A stretch of 56,979 bases of DNA, from positions 1 through 56,979 of the forward strand of contig JAFGER010000013.1 of assembly GCA_016931495.1 (NCBI GenBank), in the 5' to 3' direction. The notes below the pieces were generated by a model. That model was not told the DNA's origin, ran no database searches, and was given only the letters and a program-made list of their open reading frames with translations. A program made the position numbers and the translations under genes. This DNA comes from Chlorobiaceae bacterium (GTDB taxonomy: Bacteria > Bacteroidota > Chlorobiia > Chlorobiales > Chlorobiaceae). Position 1 is the first letter of the stretch; the number at the start of each line of letters is the position of its first letter. Below, one piece after another: positions 1 to 10,583 of the stretch.

Positions 1-4
1 AAGA

Positions 5-30
5 GGACGGCCACAAGAGCCGTCCCTACA
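5..30. repeat. REP-like palindrome with CCCTACA tail
   Basis: GGACGGC and GCCGTCC form a short stem around a 7-base loop, followed by CTACA. The same design (GC-rich stem ending in CCCTACA or CCCTGTA) recurs at about 1762-1789 and 50207-50240. This suggests a dispersed intergenic palindrome family rather than three unrelated terminators. Confidence 0.45.
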
Positions 31-54
31 GAAGAAAATGACCGGTTTGAATAA

Positions 55-276
55 GAGGCTGTCTCAATGCAGGTTTTCTGTGGTAATTCAAGTTTGCATT
101 TGGTTGTCATTCTGAACGCAGTGAAGAATCCCGTTTTCAGAGATCAACATTAAGTGAATAATTTATTAGACGTTACGAAAGTTCACCGGATTCTTCGCCA
201 GACTTTGTCTGACTCAGAATGACAAAGAGGCCGAGATCGGAAAAACAGATTCATAATAGTCTTTTGAGACAGACTC
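55..276. mobile_element. MITE-like element with terminal inverted repeats and internal palindrome
   Basis: The ends read GAGGCTGTCTCAA (55-67) and, inverted, GAGTCTGTCTCAA (264-276), a 12/13 match. Inside lies a second inverted repeat: TTGTCATTCTGAA with GAAGAATCC (104-132), and GGATTCTTC with TCAGAATGACAA (about 188-225). The TTGTCATTCTGA..GAAGAATC hairpin is a widespread bacterial intergenic repeat. There is no open frame of note inside, so this is a non-autonomous element or hairpin repeat. No clear target-site duplication was seen. Confidence 0.6.
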
Positions 277-314
277 AGTAAATACCCCTTACGACAACAG
301 AACTTTCAACCCCT

Positions 315-827
315 ATGAAATTTCTGAACGATCTTGCAGTCAGGCTCGGCATCACCAGGGCGGAAATGACCGCCGTCACCCTGCTCACCTTTTTCCTCCT
401 GCTTGGCGGAGGGCTGCAATACAGCGGCGCGGTGCAGGACGCCGACAGCGCGATCAGGCGGGCCGAAGCGGCACAATTTTCCGAAGCCGACGTTGACAGC
501 CTTCTCGCCATTGCCCTGAAAGAAAAAAACGCGCCAATGGAGACGGCCGCCACGCCGGTGATGCGCTACAGCGCAGATGAGCCGGTGACGAAAACATCGT
601 CACGGCGCGCCCCGAAAAAGAAGCTGACCGGAAAAATCGCTTTCGGCACGGCCTCGGCCGCGCAGCTTCAGCAAATCCCCGGCGTCGGCCCGGTGATGGC
701 CAGGCGGCTGATCGAGTTCCGCCAGCGAAAGGGGGGAAAAGTCGAACATTTTAACGATTTTCTGGAAGTGAAGGGGATCGGGAAAAAGAAACTCGAACAC
801 CTCAAACAACATCTTATCCTCAACTGA
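315..827 (+). CDS. Helix-hairpin-helix (ComEA-like) protein with N-terminal membrane anchor
   Basis: This 170-residue protein has a hydrophobic segment at about residues 20-42, consistent with a signal anchor. A polar linker follows, then a C-terminal pair of helix-hairpin-helix motifs (IPGVGPVMARRLIEFR and VKGIGKKKLEHLK, about residues 118-168). This is the layout of ComEA-type DNA-binding proteins, which act outside the membrane in DNA uptake. The stop codon overlaps the next gene's ATG by one base (TGATG), so the two are probably co-translated. A role in competence is inferred from family; no other competence genes lie nearby except the PilM-like partner. Confidence 0.7.
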   Translation: MKFLNDLAVRLGITRAEMTAVTLLTFFLLLGGGLQYSGAVQDADSAIRRAEAAQFSEADVDSLLAIALKEKNAPMETAATPVMRYSADEPVTKTSSRRAPKKKLTGKIAFGTASAAQLQQIPGVGPVMARRLIEFRQRKGGKVEHFNDFLEVKGIGKKKLEHLKQHLILN

Positions 828-1696
828 TGAGCAGAAGCCAGATAGCCTGCGCGTTCGACGCCGGAAGCACCACGGTCGCACGCGTCAAATCGACCGGCAG
901 AGGAACATTCACCATGACGATGTGCCGCACCATCGATGGCGGTCTGGATGCGCTTGGCGGCCCGAAAGGCATCCGGCTGGCCAAAAAAGTTGCCTCGATG
1001 CTCAGGGAGTGGCCGGACGAACCGGTGGCGCTCTGCTTTTCGCCGCCGGAAATCCGCACGTTGCCGGCATGGTTCCCGGAGGAGATCACGCCGGGCCGTT
1101 ACCGCGATCTTTGCCGGCTCGAAGCGGGCTACTTTCTCAACGATGTCGAGGCGTGGCGATGGCACGACATGGCTGTGGAGAGCGCTCCGGAGCAGGCCAA
1201 AGGGCTGTTGCGCCGGATGCTGCTGTTCTACCCGGCCGCACCGGCCCGGCTCATCGAGCAGGAGCTGCAACGGCATCGCCCGCTCGGCGCGCAAGGCGTG
1301 CATCTGGAAGCGCTGGCCAGCCTGTCGGCAGGAACCGGAGAGCCGCTGGCGGTGCTGGAACTCGAAACGCGCTACACAGCGCTCTGCCTGTCGGTTGACG
1401 GCCGGATCGGCTACTTCAGGTACTGGCCGGTGAAGGATGCAAGCGAACGGGACTATTTTGCCGTCACGGAGCTGACCTCGGCGCCTCTCGGCGGAGCGAC
1501 CGTCAGGGTGACCGGCCCGGAAGCCAGCCCGAAAACCCTCGAACGCCTCAGCCGCGCAACCTCCCGCAAACTTGAAGCTCTGGAGCTGCACCCCTGGGTA
1601 TCGGCGGAAAAAGGCGCCGTAAAAAGCAAATCACCGACCGCCACCCTTCGCGCCGTCAGCACCGCTATCATGGCGCTGAATGGCACCGCAATCTGA
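827..1696 (+). CDS. PilM/GspL-like actin-fold protein (tentative)
   Basis: This 289-residue protein opens with CAFDAGSTTVARVK, which resembles the first phosphate-binding strand-turn of the actin/ASKHA fold seen in PilM, FtsA and GspL. The middle part (LLFYPAAPARLIEQELQRH, then LEALASL) also looks like the PilM/GspL cytoplasmic domain. There is no transmembrane segment. It is translationally coupled to the preceding ComEA-like gene, and together they suggest a DNA-uptake or pilus remnant. Later ASKHA motifs are weak, so the match is tentative and the protein may not bind ATP. Confidence 0.4.
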   Translation: MSRSQIACAFDAGSTTVARVKSTGRGTFTMTMCRTIDGGLDALGGPKGIRLAKKVASMLREWPDEPVALCFSPPEIRTLPAWFPEEITPGRYRDLCRLEAGYFLNDVEAWRWHDMAVESAPEQAKGLLRRMLLFYPAAPARLIEQELQRHRPLGAQGVHLEALASLSAGTGEPLAVLELETRYTALCLSVDGRIGYFRYWPVKDASERDYFAVTELTSAPLGGATVRVTGPEASPKTLERLSRATSRKLEALELHPWVSAEKGAVKSKSPTATLRAVSTAIMALNGTAI

Positions 1697-1761
1697 CAGC
1701 TACGCCCATCCGTCCTTGCTGTCCCTGCTGTCCTTTTCGTCCTTTCCCCCCCAAAATAAAA

Positions 1762-1789
1762 AGGGCGACCCACCGGTCGCCCCTACAAG
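1762..1789. repeat. REP-like palindrome with CCCTACA tail
   Basis: The stem GGGCGACC/GGTCGCCC surrounds a 4-base loop and is followed by CTACA. It sits between the convergent ends of the PilM-like gene and asd, where it could act as a terminator. It belongs to the palindrome family also seen at about 5-30 and 50207-50240. Confidence 0.5.
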
Positions 1790-1813
1790 AAATTCACCCC
1801 TTCCGCAAAATCC

Positions 1814-2830
<1,017 letters not shown>

Positions 2831-2851
2831 AAAATCAGATGGATGAATGGT

Positions 2852-3895
2852 TTAGTAATTCAGAATCAGCCTGGGCGAATGGTCGTTGAGGTTTTCGCCC
2901 CCCTCCTTCAGCCGCCCCTCGCGGTCGAGCGCCTCGCAGGTGGCCTCGAACTCTCGGAGCAGCTCGACGATCACCGCCGGATCGGCTTCGCGCACCAGCA
3001 GGTTGCGCACCTTCGAAACGCCGGGAAGTCCTTTCAGATACGTTGAATAGTGCCGCCGCATTTCAAGCACGCCATGCTTCTCGCCCTTGTACTCCAGCGA
3101 CAGGCGCAGGTGTTCCCGCGCAGCTTCGATCCGGTCGCGATAGGAGGGCGGCGGCAGGTGCTCGCCGGTTTTGACGAGGCTTTTGGACTGCGCGAAGATG
3201 AAGGGATTGCCGATAGAGCCGCGCCCGATCATGATGCCGTCCGCGCCGGTTTCGGCGAACATCGCCACGGCGTCGTCCGCGTTCCACACATCGCCGTTGG
3301 CGATCAGCGGAATCGAGCACGCAGCCTTCGCCTCGGCGATGCGGCCCCAGTCGGCGCGGCCTTTGTACATGTCGCTCCGCGTCCGCCCGTGCACCGCGAC
3401 CGCCCGGATGCCCGCGTCTTCGAGCCGCCGCACGGTATCGGTGATGTTGATCGAGTCGTGATCCCAGCCGATGCGCGTCTTGGCGGTCACCGGCAGCGAG
3501 ACGGCGTTGACCACCGCCGAGGCGATGGCCGAGAGCTTCTCCGGCTCTTTCAGCAAGGCTGCGCCCGCGCCGCGCCCGGCCACCTTTTTGACCGGGCAGC
3601 CGAAGTTGATGTCGAGATAGTCCGGCTCGTAGGTTTCGGCAATCGCCGCCGCCTCGACCATCGACTCGACCGTGCTTCCGAAAATCTGCACCGCGACCGG
3701 CCGTTCATGCGCGTCCACGGCGAGCTTGCGGATCGACTTCTCCGCGCCGCGCCGCAACGCTTCGGCGCTGATGAACTCGGTATAGACGATGTCCGCCCCG
3801 TGCTGCTTGCAGAGCTGCCGGAAGGCCCGGTCGGTCACATCCTCCATGGGCGCGAGAATGACGGGGCGGTCGATGTCGATGGTTCCGATGCGCAT
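2852..3895 (-). CDS. dusB: tRNA-dihydrouridine synthase (DusB/NifR3 family)
   Basis: This flavoenzyme reduces uridine to dihydrouridine in tRNA D-loops. The protein has 347 residues. An N-terminal FMN-binding TIM barrel (LAPMEDVTDRAFRQL near residue 15) carries the conserved catalytic-cysteine segment INFGCPVKKV. Also present are KTRIGWD, HGRTRSDMYKG and ANGDVWNADDA, all Dus signatures, and the helical tRNA-binding domain fills the C-terminus. The gene starts 15 bases after the recA stop on the minus strand and is probably co-transcribed with it. DusB is the likeliest subfamily. Confidence 0.93.
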   Translation of the reverse strand: MRIGTIDIDRPVILAPMEDVTDRAFRQLCKQHGADIVYTEFISAEALRRGAEKSIRKLAVDAHERPVAVQIFGSTVESMVEAAAIAETYEPDYLDINFGCPVKKVAGRGAGAALLKEPEKLSAIASAVVNAVSLPVTAKTRIGWDHDSINITDTVRRLEDAGIRAVAVHGRTRSDMYKGRADWGRIAEAKAACSIPLIANGDVWNADDAVAMFAETGADGIMIGRGSIGNPFIFAQSKSLVKTGEHLPPPSYRDRIEAAREHLRLSLEYKGEKHGVLEMRRHYSTYLKGLPGVSKVRNLLVREADPAVIVELLREFEATCEALDREGRLKEGGENLNDHSPRLILNY

Positions 3896-3910
3896 GGCGC
3901 TGTGTTCCGT

Positions 3911-4954
3911 TTATTCGGTTGGCGCTCCGGTGAGCGTGTCGCGCACCTGCTGGCGGATCGTGTTGCGCAAGGTCTCGTCCTCCTTGAGCAGACGCTTGAC
4001 GTTCTCGCGCCCCTGCCCGAGCTTTTCGGTGCCGTAGCTGAACCACGCGCCCGCCTTTTTGATGATGCCGAACTCTACGGCCAGGTCGATCAGCTCGCCA
4101 AGGACGGAGATGCCTTCGCCGTAGAGAATGTCGAACTCGGCGGTTTTGAACGGCGGCGCAACCTTGTTTTTCACGACCTTCACCTTGGTGCGGTTGCCGA
4201 CCACCTCTTCGCCATCCTTGATCTGGGCGATGCGGCGAATGTCGAGCCGCACGGAAGAGTAGAACTTGAGCGCCTTGCCGCCGGTGGTGGTTTCGGGGCT
4301 GCCGTACATCACGCCGATCTTGTCGCGAAGCTGGTTGATGAAGATGCAGACGCTGCTCGATTTGGAGATCGCACCGGTGAGCTTGCGCAGCGCCTGGCTC
4401 ATGAGCCGCGCCTGGAGGCCGACGACGCTGTCGCCCATCTCGCCTTCGAGTTCGGCCTGCGGCACCAGCGCCGCCACCGAGTCGATGACGATGATGTCCA
4501 CCGCACCGCTGCGCACGAGCGTCTCGACGATGGAGAGCGCCTGTTCGCCCGACTCGGGCTGGCTCACCAAGAGCGAATTGATATCGACGCCGAGCTTGCG
4601 CGCGTAGGACGGATCGAAGGCGTGCTCCGCATCGACCAGCGCCGCGATGCCGCCCGCCTTCTGCGCTTCGGCGATGGCGTGCAGGGCGAGCGTGGTCTTG
4701 CCGGAGGATTCCGGGCCGTAAATCTCGGTCACGCGGCCTCGCGGAAATCCGCCGACGCCGAGGGCGTAGTCGAGCGCCATCGAGCCGGTCGAGATCGCCT
4801 GCACGTGCATGATGGCCGAATCGTCGCCAAGGCGCATGATCGAGCCTTTGCCGAACTGTTTTTCAAGCGTTTCAATGGCCAGATTGAGCTGCTTGAGCCT
4901 TGCCGGATCGACCGCCGGCTGCGGTTGTGTCTGCTGTGGCGTCTCTTTTTCCAT
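3911..4954 (-). CDS. recA: Recombinase A
   Basis: RecA is the strand-exchange ATPase that also triggers LexA self-cleavage. The 347-residue protein shows Walker [10 protein letters not shown] (residues 80-88), the Walker B strand [12 protein letters not shown], loop L1 [10 protein letters not shown], the L2 region with STSV-like and [10 protein letters not shown] motifs, and the core motif [15 protein letters not shown] Pro/Gln-rich N-terminal leader precedes the first helix. No intein or insertion is present. It heads a compact minus-strand group with dus and asd. Confidence 0.98.
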   Translation of the reverse strand: MEKETPQQTQPQPAVDPARLKQLNLAIETLEKQFGKGSIMRLGDDSAIMHVQAISTGSMALDYALGVGGFPRGRVTEIYGPESSGKTTLALHAIAEAQKAGGIAALVDAEHAFDPSYARKLGVDINSLLVSQPESGEQALSIVETLVRSGAVDIIVIDSVAALVPQAELEGEMGDSVVGLQARLMSQALRKLTGAISKSSSVCIFINQLRDKIGVMYGSPETTTGGKALKFYSSVRLDIRRIAQIKDGEEVVGNRTKVKVVKNKVAPPFKTAEFDILYGEGISVLGELIDLAVEFGIIKKAGAWFSYGTEKLGQGRENVKRLLKEDETLRNTIRQQVRDTLTGAPTE

Positions 4955-4996
4955 GAAATCCGTAGGGGTATGGTTTGTAAAAAGTTTGTGCCCGGC

Positions 4997-5998
4997 TTAC
5001 AACGCCACGGCGCTTCTGAGCGTTTCGTCAAAAGGCCGGTAGCTGATGCCAAGCTCCTGCACCGAGCGCCGGTTGCTGAACCGCGCCAGGCGGGAGGCCT
5101 GCCGGATGCTTTCGGTACTAACGAACGACGGGCGTCCGGTGAGCAGCGAAAAAAGCTCTCCGCCAGCCCCCGCCACGGCCCCCGCCAGGCCTTTCACCAT
5201 CACCGGCTTGCGGGTGCGGCTGCCGGGCAGGGCGGCGATGCGGCTGAACAGCTCCCGGAACGAGAGGTTCTCGCCGACGATGATGTAGCGCTCCGCCGGC
5301 TGACCCTTCTGCCAGGCGGCCAGAAGAGCATCGGAAACATCCCGGACATCGACAAATCCCGTCGAACCTTCGGGGCAAAACGGCTGCCGGCCCTCGTAAA
5401 TGAGCCGCATCACCTCGTTCGACGAACTGCCGGGCATGCCCGGTTCCGGGTTCCGGCCGATCACCACGCCGGGATTGACCGTCACCACATCGAGCCCTTC
5501 GGCCACGCCGCGGCGGCATTCGAGTTCGGCCAGGTGCTTGGACTCCATATAAACATTGTGGCGCTGCCACTCGGCGAATGCGGAGTGCTCGTTGGACTCA
5601 GGCACGCGCCCGTCCACCGTATCCGAACCGACGGCGGCAATCGAGCTGGTCATTACCATGCGCCTGACGCCGTGCTCAAGGCAGGCATCGACGACGTGGC
5701 GGGTGCCGAGCACGTTGGTGTCGTGCAGGCGGAGGCGGAAGCTCTTCGTGAAGGCGATCATTCCAGCGCAGTGGAACACCGTTTCCATTCCCCTGATCGC
5801 CTCGCCGACAGCGATAGGGTCGTGCAGATCCGCGCGAACGATCTCGACCGGCAAGCCCTTGAGGAAAGAGGCGTCCGAGGCCTCCCTGAGCGCGACCCGG
5901 CACCTGACGCCGTCACCGAACCTGCCGATGAGATCGCGAAGAAGCCGTGAACCTATGTAACCCGTTGCGCCGGTGATGAGTATCGGAGTTGCTGACAT
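4997..5998 (-). CDS. Extended SDR (NAD-dependent epimerase/dihydroflavonol-reductase-like)
   Basis: With the ATG at 5998 the protein has 333 residues and begins with the Rossmann motif ITGATGYIGSRLL. The SDR active site is present as YMESKHLAE (Tyr-x-x-x-Lys). An open frame continues upstream to 6370, but that extension is low-complexity and unlike the family, so the later start is preferred. The gene is divergent from the M16 peptidase. The substrate is unknown; sugar-nucleotide or sterol/flavonol-like reductases share this fold. It is a distant paralogue of the SDR gene at 20307-21308. Confidence 0.8.
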   Translation of the reverse strand: MSATPILITGATGYIGSRLLRDLIGRFGDGVRCRVALREASDASFLKGLPVEIVRADLHDPIAVGEAIRGMETVFHCAGMIAFTKSFRLRLHDTNVLGTRHVVDACLEHGVRRMVMTSSIAAVGSDTVDGRVPESNEHSAFAEWQRHNVYMESKHLAELECRRGVAEGLDVVTVNPGVVIGRNPEPGMPGSSSNEVMRLIYEGRQPFCPEGSTGFVDVRDVSDALLAAWQKGQPAERYIIVGENLSFRELFSRIAALPGSRTRKPVMVKGLAGAVAGAGGELFSLLTGRPSFVSTESIRQASRLARFSNRRSVQELGISYRPFDETLRSAVAL

Positions 5999-6170
5999 GA
6001 ACGATAGCGCTACTGAAAACCTGTTCCGCGTTTCGATTGCCGTGCCGGTCCCGAAGCTTCGGGAATCGCGCGCCCCGTCGATCCGTACAAAAAACCGGAG
6101 GAGCGGCGAACCGGTGGATCCTGCTGAAAATACCGGCATTCGCTGAACCGTTAGCCACGCGATCCGGACC

Positions 6171-7556
6171 ATGCGGCCCGGTGCCGATTTGTTTTTAATG
6201 ATAAGAAGAATAAAACGAATAAACCGTACATTGCACTCAAATCCATCCGCAATCGTGAGAAAAAGTATCGTACCGGCCTCCCCCGGCGCTGACCTGCACG
6301 CCGAACAACGCCTCGCTTCGGGAGACATCAGGAGCGCGACCCTGCCCAACGGCCTGCGCATCGTCACCAATCTGGTGCCCTATGTGCACAGCGTCACCCT
6401 CGGCATCTGGATCAACGCCGGTTCGCGCGAAGACCCCGAGGGCCTTGAGGGGCTTGCCCATTTCATTGAACACGCCATCTTCAAGGGCACCCGCAAGCGG
6501 GACTACATCGAAATCGCCCGCTGCATCGAAGAGGCGGGCGGCTATATCGACGCCTGGACCACCAAGGAGCAGACCTGCCTGTGCGTGCGCTGCCTGCGCG
6601 AGCACCTGCCGCTCGGCTTCGACCTGCTGGCCGATCTGGTCTGCAACCCGCTCTTCCCGGAAGAGGAGCTCGAAAAGGAGCGCGAAGTGGTGCTCGAAGA
6701 GATCGCCAGCGTCAACGATACGCCCGAAGAGCTGATCTTCGAGGAGTTCGACCTCCGCTCGTTCCCCGGCCATCCGCTCGGCGCGCCCATTCTCGGCACC
6801 GAAAAAAGCATCGGACGATTCTCGCGCAAGAAGCTCCGCGCCTTCATGCGCCGCCACTACGTGCCGTCGAAAATGCTGGTGACCGCCGTCGGCAACATCG
6901 ATCACGACGAGCTGGCCCGTCTGGCCGACGCCTGTTTCGGCCACCTCGAAGAGCCTCCGGCTGACGACGAGTCGGTGCGCCGGCTGTTCGACCTTGCGGC
7001 CTACCAGCCCTTTTCGGTGACGCTGAAAAAGCGCATCCACCAGTCGCAGCTCCTGCTCGGCACGATCATCCCGCGAGACGACCGGAGGTTCTGGAGCCTG
7101 ATGGTGCTCAACGCCATGCTCGGCAGCGGCATGAGCTGCCTGCTCAATCTCGAACTGCGCGAAAAGCGCGGGCTGGTCTATCAGGCCTACTCGTCGCTCG
7201 CCTTTCTCGACGAGCTCACCACCTTCAACATCTACGCCGGCACCGACAAGGGCAAAGCGCCGAAAACCCTCGAAACCATCACGGAGCTGCTCGCCGGCAG
7301 GGCGCTGCGGGAACCGGATCCCGCCGACCTCAGGGCGGCCAAGTCCAAAATGCTTGGTTCGCTGATCATGGGCATGGAAAAGATGACCCGGCGCATGTCG
7401 CGCATCGCGCAGGATGTGTTCTACTACGGCAGCATCCAGTCGCCCGCCGAAAAGGCCGCCATGATCGAAGCGGTCACCGAAGCCGATGTGGCCGAAGCCG
7501 CCGCCATGATCAGCATTCCGGAGCGCCTTTCGACGCTGATCTATAAAGCCGGCTGA
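6171..7556 (+). CDS. M16 family zinc metallopeptidase
   Basis: The inverted zinc motif HFIEH (about residues 97-101 in the longest form) is followed about 75 residues later by the acidic segment [12 protein letters not shown] that supplies the third zinc ligand. The single-unit length (about 430-461 residues) and the later [16 protein letters not shown] segment match processing-peptidase-like M16B enzymes (PqqL/YmxG group). The start is uncertain: the first about 30 residues after 6171 are basic and look untranslated, and GTG at 6258 is an alternative. The enzyme degrades or processes peptides; its substrate cannot be told from the sequence. Confidence 0.88.
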   Translation: MRPGADLFLMIRRIKRINRTLHSNPSAIVRKSIVPASPGADLHAEQRLASGDIRSATLPNGLRIVTNLVPYVHSVTLGIWINAGSREDPEGLEGLAHFIEHAIFKGTRKRDYIEIARCIEEAGGYIDAWTTKEQTCLCVRCLREHLPLGFDLLADLVCNPLFPEEELEKEREVVLEEIASVNDTPEELIFEEFDLRSFPGHPLGAPILGTEKSIGRFSRKKLRAFMRRHYVPSKMLVTAVGNIDHDELARLADACFGHLEEPPADDESVRRLFDLAAYQPFSVTLKKRIHQSQLLLGTIIPRDDRRFWSLMVLNAMLGSGMSCLLNLELREKRGLVYQAYSSLAFLDELTTFNIYAGTDKGKAPKTLETITELLAGRALREPDPADLRAAKSKMLGSLIMGMEKMTRRMSRIAQDVFYYGSIQSPAEKAAMIEAVTEADVAEAAAMISIPERLSTLIYKAG

Positions 7557-7703
7557 CGGGCTTTTCAGAAAAAAAAGGAACGGATCTCCACCCTCCGGAC
7601 CGCTCCGCAGAAGCACAAAAAGGAGTGTGTTTCAAAAGGATCGAAAAAATCGTATTATCAAAGCTTTAAATTTTTCAGGACATTCCGCCTGCCTGAACAG
7701 CGC

Positions 7704-7719
7704 CTCCGGACTGCCGGAG
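7704..7719 (+). promoter_or_regulatory. Small hairpin in the trigger-factor leader
   Basis: CTCCGG and CCGGAG form a 6-bp stem with a 4-base loop about 50 bases before the likely start of the trigger factor gene. It has no U-run, so it is not a typical terminator. It may be only a leader structure. Confidence 0.25.
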
Positions 7720-7770
7720 AGTCACGGCAGCACAAGGGATGCCCGGCAACTTAACCGGTCACGAAGAGCC

Positions 7771-9054
7771 TTGCAAAAGAATATCACGAATGTCAGCGAA
7801 ACCGAGCAGCAACTTGAAATCATTCTGACTGCCGAAGAGTACCAGCCCGAATACGACCAGCAGCTCGAAGAGGCGCGCCGGTCGGTCAAAATCAAAGGCT
7901 TCCGCCAGGGGCACGTTCCCGCCGGAATGCTCAAACGCATGATCGGCCCCTCCATCGAGGCCGAGGTCGCCGAAAAGATGGCGTCGAAATATTTCTCCTC
8001 CATCGCCGACGAGGAGAAGATCAATCCGGCCAGCCGCGCCCAGATCGACAACTTCAACTACGGCGACGGCCAGCTCACCATCCGCATTTCCTACGAAATC
8101 CATCCGGAATTCGAACTCAAAGATCTTTCCGCCTACAGCTTCACCCAGGCCGAATACAGCGTGACCGACGAAGATGTCGAGCGCGAAATCAAGCTGATCC
8201 TCAAAGGCCACGGCACGATGGTGACCATCGAGGAAGCGGCCTCTGAAGGCGATACGCTCATCGGCGACGTCACCAGACTCGATGCCGAAGGCAATCCGGT
8301 CGAAAATGCCAAAAACGAGAACCACCACTTCAACCTCGAATACCTGCCCGCCGACAATCCGTTCCGCATGGCGCTGGAAGGCAAGAAGGCCGGAGAGAGC
8401 GTCGAAGTGACCGTTGAGCCGAAACAGGAGGGCGACGAACCCCTGCGCTACCGCGTCGAGGTCAAGGAGGTCAAGCGTCTCGAACTGCCCGAACTGGATG
8501 ACGAACTGGTTAAAGAGATCACCCAGCAGCGTTTTGAGAATGTCGCGGATTTCAAGGCCGATGTCCGGTTGCAGCTCCAGGAGCATTTCAGCTACAAGGC
8601 CGAGCAGGATCTGCTCGAAGCCCTGTCGGCAAAACTGATCGAAGAGCATCCCGTTCCGACCCCGAAAGCGATGGTCGCCTCGTTCCAGAACATGCTGCTC
8701 GAAAATGCCAAGCGCCAGATGGGCGGCCAGCTTCCCCAAGGCCTGAACGAAGCCGGGTTCCTCGAATCGCTGAAACCCAACGCCGAAAAGCACGCCCGCT
8801 GGCTTCTGGTCAGCCAGAAGATCGCAAAGGACAACGACCTGAACGTGAGCGACGAGGACATCAAGGCTTTCGCTGAAAAACAGGCCGAGAAAGACCCGTC
8901 GATGACCGTCGAGCAACTGGTCGGCACCTATATGTCCACCGAGTTCAAGGATTACATCATCGACACGATCCTCAAGGAGAAAATCTACGACGTGATCAAA
9001 TCGAAAGTGACCATCACCAAAGAGGCCACCCCGATTCCGGTGCACGAAAACTGA
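7771..9054 (+). CDS. tig: Trigger factor, ribosome-associated chaperone and peptidyl-prolyl isomerase
   Basis: The N-terminal ribosome-binding domain contains the signature [15 protein letters not shown]. The FKBP-like PPIase domain (about residues 150-235) and the C-terminal chaperone arms follow. The proposed start is TTG at 7771 (then [12 protein letters not shown]), giving 427 residues, the usual size. The frame is open to ATG 7627, but those 48 residues are unlike any trigger factor N-terminus. Trigger factor binds nascent chains at the ribosome exit. An intrinsic terminator follows directly. Confidence 0.93.
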   Translation: MQKNITNVSETEQQLEIILTAEEYQPEYDQQLEEARRSVKIKGFRQGHVPAGMLKRMIGPSIEAEVAEKMASKYFSSIADEEKINPASRAQIDNFNYGDGQLTIRISYEIHPEFELKDLSAYSFTQAEYSVTDEDVEREIKLILKGHGTMVTIEEAASEGDTLIGDVTRLDAEGNPVENAKNENHHFNLEYLPADNPFRMALEGKKAGESVEVTVEPKQEGDEPLRYRVEVKEVKRLELPELDDELVKEITQQRFENVADFKADVRLQLQEHFSYKAEQDLLEALSAKLIEEHPVPTPKAMVASFQNMLLENAKRQMGGQLPQGLNEAGFLESLKPNAEKHARWLLVSQKIAKDNDLNVSDEDIKAFAEKQAEKDPSMTVEQLVGTYMSTEFKDYIIDTILKEKIYDVIKSKVTITKEATPIPVHEN

Positions 9055-9076
9055 TCGGTCGAAATAAACAGTCAGC

Positions 9077-9111
9077 AAAAAAGGCTCATCGGATGATGGG
9101 CCTTTTTTCGT
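9077..9111 (+). terminator. Rho-independent terminator after tig
   Basis: The stem GGCTCATC/GATGGGCC has one G-T pair and a 4-base loop. It is flanked by six A and six T residues, 23 bases after the tig stop. It may also serve the converging acpS gene. Confidence 0.85.
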
Positions 9112-9128
9112 TTCCGAACAGCCGCAGT

Positions 9129-9482
9129 TCAGCGCGGTTCGGCCAGGGCCATGGCCACGGCGGAGTGCCGGTCGTGCGAGATGGAGATGCTGATGCGGCC
9201 CGAGAAGGCGGGTGCGTGAACGGTCACGCAGGGCTTGCCGGCCTCGTCGTTCAGCACCTCGATGGAGTGCCAGCCGAGACCACGCGCAATGCCGGTGCCG
9301 AGCGCCTTGGAGACCGCCTCCTTGGCAGCGAACCGTCCGGCGAGGCTCGCCACGGGATCGGGCTTGGCGAGACACTGCTCCATCTCGGGCCCGGTCAGCA
9401 CCTTCTTCATGAAGGTCTCGCCAAACCGTTCGTAAATGGCCCGTATCCGAGCGATCTCCACGATGTCAACGCCAACTTCCAC
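9129..9482 (-). CDS. acpS: Holo-[acyl-carrier-protein] synthase
   Basis: AcpS transfers phosphopantetheine from CoA to apo-ACP in fatty acid synthesis. The 117-residue protein has the two family signatures: the N-terminal VGVDIVEIARI, with the metal-binding Asp, and FAAKEAVSKALGTG, with the metal-binding Glu and the Lys. It starts 8 bases after the nadC stop, so nadC-acpS is probably one minus-strand transcript. Confidence 0.95.
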   Translation of the reverse strand: MEVGVDIVEIARIRAIYERFGETFMKKVLTGPEMEQCLAKPDPVASLAGRFAAKEAVSKALGTGIARGLGWHSIEVLNDEAGKPCVTVHAPAFSGRISISISHDRHSAVAMALAEPR

Positions 9483-9490
9483 CGCCAGAC

Positions 9491-10384
9491 TCAGCCTCGT
9501 TCGATCTTCATGGAGAGGTCAAGCGCCTTGACGCTGTGCGTCAGCTCCCCGATGGAGATGTAATCGACGCCGGTCAGGGCGATTTCGGCAACGTTGTGCA
9601 GCGTGACATTGCCCGACGCTTCGAGCTTGATGTCGCCGTAACCGTTGGCCCGTACCCAGCGCACGGCCTCGGCAAGGTCATCGACCATGAAATTGTCGAG
9701 CAAAATCATGTCTGGCCGGCAGGTGCAGGCCCTGACCAGCTCTGAAATGCTGCGCACCTCGGTCTCGATCCTGACGTTCACCCCGTGCTCCCGGCAATAC
9801 GCCTTGGCCCGGTTGACCGCCTCCTCGACGCTTCCGGCGGCATCGATGTGGTTGTCCTTGATCAGAATCATGTCGAACAGCCCGAACCGGTGATTGGTGC
9901 CTCCGCCGATCCGCACGGCGTCCTTGTCGTAATAGCGCAGGCCCGGCGCGGTTTTTCGGGTGTCGAGAATGGCCGCGTTGGTGTGGCTGACCCGTTCGAC
10001 ATACATGTTGGTGCGCGTGGCGATGCCCGACATGCGCTGCATGAAATTGAGCGCCGTACGCTCGCCGAACAGAATGGAGGCGATGCGCCCCTTCACTTCG
10101 AGAATATGCTCGCCCGGATAGACCCGTTTGCCGTCCCTGGCACGCTCCGTAAACTCAAGCTCCGGATCGGTCGTCTGGAACACCTGCCTTGCAACCTCGA
10201 TACCGGCGATGATGCCCTCGGCCTTGGCTTCGATATAGCCCACCCCGGTCTGGCCAGGATCGACGGTTGCCTGGGTGGTGATATCCCCCTGGAACCGGTC
10301 TTCTTCGAGTGCGAGCTGCATCGCCTTCAGGCGGCAGGTCTCGAAAAATTCCCTGAAGGCATGATTCGTTCGTTTGTCTGCCAT
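9491..10384 (-). CDS. nadC: Nicotinate-nucleotide pyrophosphorylase (carboxylating)
   Basis: NadC converts quinolinate and PRPP to nicotinate mononucleotide in de novo NAD synthesis. The 297-residue protein has the family hallmarks: ERTALNFMQRMSGIAT, LDTRKTAPGLRYYDKDAVRIGG split across the substrate pocket, HRFGLFDMILIKDNHI, IETEVRS, and ILLDNF near the C-terminal barrel. It is upstream of acpS on the same strand and divergent from folB. The call is confident. Confidence 0.96.
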   Translation of the reverse strand: MADKRTNHAFREFFETCRLKAMQLALEEDRFQGDITTQATVDPGQTGVGYIEAKAEGIIAGIEVARQVFQTTDPELEFTERARDGKRVYPGEHILEVKGRIASILFGERTALNFMQRMSGIATRTNMYVERVSHTNAAILDTRKTAPGLRYYDKDAVRIGGGTNHRFGLFDMILIKDNHIDAAGSVEEAVNRAKAYCREHGVNVRIETEVRSISELVRACTCRPDMILLDNFMVDDLAEAVRWVRANGYGDIKLEASGNVTLHNVAEIALTGVDYISIGELTHSVKALDLSMKIERG

Positions 10385-10583
10385 GACTTGCTCTGTCGAT
10401 GAGAGTTTGAAAAAGGAAGGCCTGTCCGGCGGCCGGACTGTCGATAAAGAAGGTAACAGTTTTTTTGGTATTCAGCACCGCTCCCCGCCGTTTATCGCTG
10501 CGCCAACGCCCGGCGTTGCAAGGGAAACGCGAATAGGTTACATTCCTGCAACAAACCCGGCAACTCCGATTCCGTTATCGACC

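Noticed and set aside
3050-5950. A 966-codon open frame on the plus strand
   Set aside because: It runs antisense to dus, recA and the SDR gene, all of which have clear family motifs. Long antisense frames are common in GC-rich DNA.
5999-6370. N-terminal extension of the SDR gene at 4997
   Set aside because: The Rossmann motif begins a few residues after the ATG at 5998; the upstream stretch does not resemble the family and overlaps the divergent promoter.
7759-9375. A 538-codon minus-strand frame
   Set aside because: Antisense shadow of trigger factor and acpS, with no family signature of its own.
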